Assembly: GCA_947489425.1 (NCBI GenBank)
Contig: CANLDL010000001.1
Location: forward strand, 1,116,001 to 1,180,000
Direction of reading: 5' to 3'
DNA length: 64,000 nt
From: an uncultured Pseudomonadales bacterium
GTDB taxonomy: Bacteria > Pseudomonadota > Gammaproteobacteria > Pseudomonadales > Cellvibrionaceae
Shown: in pieces, positions 63,088-64,000 of the stretch
Position numbering within the stretch: position 1 is the first letter of the stretch
Layout: every line of letters starts with the position of its first letter
Made by a program: the position numbers and the translations under genes
Notes under the pieces: generated by a model
Database searches by the model: none
What the model saw: only the letters and a program-made list of their open reading frames with translations
Told to the model about the DNA's origin: nothing

Positions 63088-63333
63088 GAATTGACCTTAC
63101 TTTCAGTGAGTTTTGTTACTTATTTATGAAGTGATTACTCTATAATATGCCATTAATTACTAGTAAACGACTTAAAGCACCATTAATATTTAGGTTCTAG
63201 TCCGTAAATCACCATTCTGGCTGAACAAATCCAGTATAAACATTAACCATAATAAGACTAATACTGCTTTAAGGGTACCCCTTAAAGATAGCAGTAAATT
63301 TGCTCTTAGCCCAACTTTAATAGCAAAATATCT

Positions 63334-64000
63334 ATGTCTCCAGCTAGATTTACCCAAGGCTCCATCGCTAGACACCTCATTATTATGACAGGCTCTGCTA
63401 CTATGGGCCTAGTGACGATATTTCTATCAGAATTAGTCGATATTTACTTTCTGGGGCTTATAGGTGAAGCCGAAATAGCCGCCCTAGGGTTTTCTGGCCC
63501 TATCATATTTTTTAGCCTCTCACTCAATATAGGGCTTTCTATTGCTTGCAGTGCACTAGTCTCTATCGCCTTAGGCTCTGGCAATACAACACACTCGAGA
63601 GAAAGCGTCACACACTCTCTGGTGTCTTCTTTATTAATATCATTACCGGTTGCATTGTTATTGTGGTTTTATTTACCGACGCTATTGGGTCTACTTGGTG
63701 CAAGTGGCAATACGCTTGTCCTCGCCAATGACTATGCAAGTATTATTATATTAGGCATGCCTGTACTTGCCGTAGCCATGTCGATGGGCAGTATTATGCG
63801 AGCTAAGGGCGATGCCAAAAATGCAATGTCCATTTATATTTTCGCGGGACTAACCAATATAGTGCTAGACCCTATCTTAATTTTTGGTCTTGATTTAGGG
63901 GTAACAGGGGCCGCGTTAGCAACTGTCATTGGCCGTATTGTAATGCTGGTTATTGGCTATCATATTATTGTTAATCGCGACAAGCTCACGGGCCGTTTTA
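63334..64000 (+). CDS. MATE family efflux transporter, N-terminal part
   Basis: The frame opens at ATG 63334 and runs off the right edge after 222 codons. Multiple hydrophobic helices and the blocks SELVDIYFLGLIGEAEIAAL, NIVLDPILIFGLDLGVTGAA and ATVIGRIVMLVIGYHII are those of MATE/DinF-type cation-driven drug exporters. About half the protein (expected 440-460 aa) is visible. No strong ribosome-binding site precedes the ATG, so another nearby start is possible. Confidence 0.85.
   Translation, partial: MSPARFTQGSIARHLIIMTGSATMGLVTIFLSELVDIYFLGLIGEAEIAALGFSGPIIFFSLSLNIGLSIACSALVSIALGSGNTTHSRESVTHSLVSSLLISLPVALLLWFYLPTLLGLLGASGNTLVLANDYASIIILGMPVLAVAMSMGSIMRAKGDAKNAMSIYIFAGLTNIVLDPILIFGLDLGVTGAALATVIGRIVMLVIGYHIIVNRDKLTGRF

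Noticed and set aside
1..64000. tRNA, rRNA or CRISPR array
   Set aside because: No cloverleaf with conserved TTCGA-type arm, no rRNA stretch and no regularly spaced direct repeats were found on reading through.

Overview
The window is chromosomal DNA from a moderately AT-rich (about 40% GC by eye) gammaproteobacterium. The block rsmI | lpoA-yraN-diaA-dolP (52145-57080), together with sthA, uup, selO, glpE, dinB and an Ala/Lys-rich histone-H1-like protein, is typical of that class. The histone-like protein, the ECF/ChrR lipid operon and many DUF membrane proteins suggest a marine Cellvibrionales/Pseudomonadales-type lineage; that placement is inference. I see no rRNA, tRNA, CRISPR array, complete IS element or prophage.

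Layout. 1-8900: small conserved genes (YdeI-like, DUF900 hydrolase, DUF2809, DUF1330), an SpmA/SpmB fusion, a GlxA-type AraC regulator divergent from two LysE exporters, acetate kinase, and a lipoprotein overlapping a secreted protein with a phospholipase-A2-like active site. 8950-10960: a leftward operon for peroxide and persulfide chemistry (1-Cys peroxiredoxin, persulfide-dioxygenase-like MBL enzyme, DUF442). 11750-16310: MFS exporter, MBL lipoprotein, SirB2, and an AraC regulator divergent from an aldehyde dehydrogenase. 18300-20950: a four-domain rhodanese, a cysteine-dioxygenase-like cupin and an NTF2-like protein. 21150-23520: patatin lipoprotein, MarR regulator, DUF4442 protein.

23600-26540 is the most unusual part. 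An 801-aa protein fuses a tubulin-tyrosine-ligase-type ATP-grasp domain to a PqqD-like peptide-binding domain and a C-terminal region resembling a degenerate HprK-type kinase. It converges on a 66-aa ORF whose end has an acidic tail and a C-terminal Tyr. This looks like a ribosomally made, post-translationally modified peptide system. A 260-bp inverted-repeat element lies between the two.

30100-36480: a leftward five-gene membrane-lipid operon (NTF2, SDR, FAD oxidoreductase, DUF1365, cyclopropane synthase) diverges from an ECF sigma/ChrR anti-sigma pair, with two matching ECF-type promoters between them. 36660-44170: diguanylate cyclase, NUDIX, UDG-family protein, PhzF, ergothioneine genes egtD and egtB, and dinB with a LexA box upstream. 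45000-50000: histone-like protein, GlpE, a cyclic-nucleotide-binding protein and SelO. 49845-57080: HDOD-sthA, rsmI and the lpoA cell-envelope operon. 57400-64000: an LRR/endonuclease V pair, a lipoprotein gene broken by one in-frame amber codon, an ABM protein, Uup, an M15 peptidase and the start of a MATE exporter.

Oxidative and sulfur stress is a recurring theme: peroxiredoxin, persulfide dioxygenase, rhodaneses, cysteine dioxygenase, ergothioneine and ChrR all occur here. The window therefore suits an organism exposed to light, oxygen and reactive sulfur.
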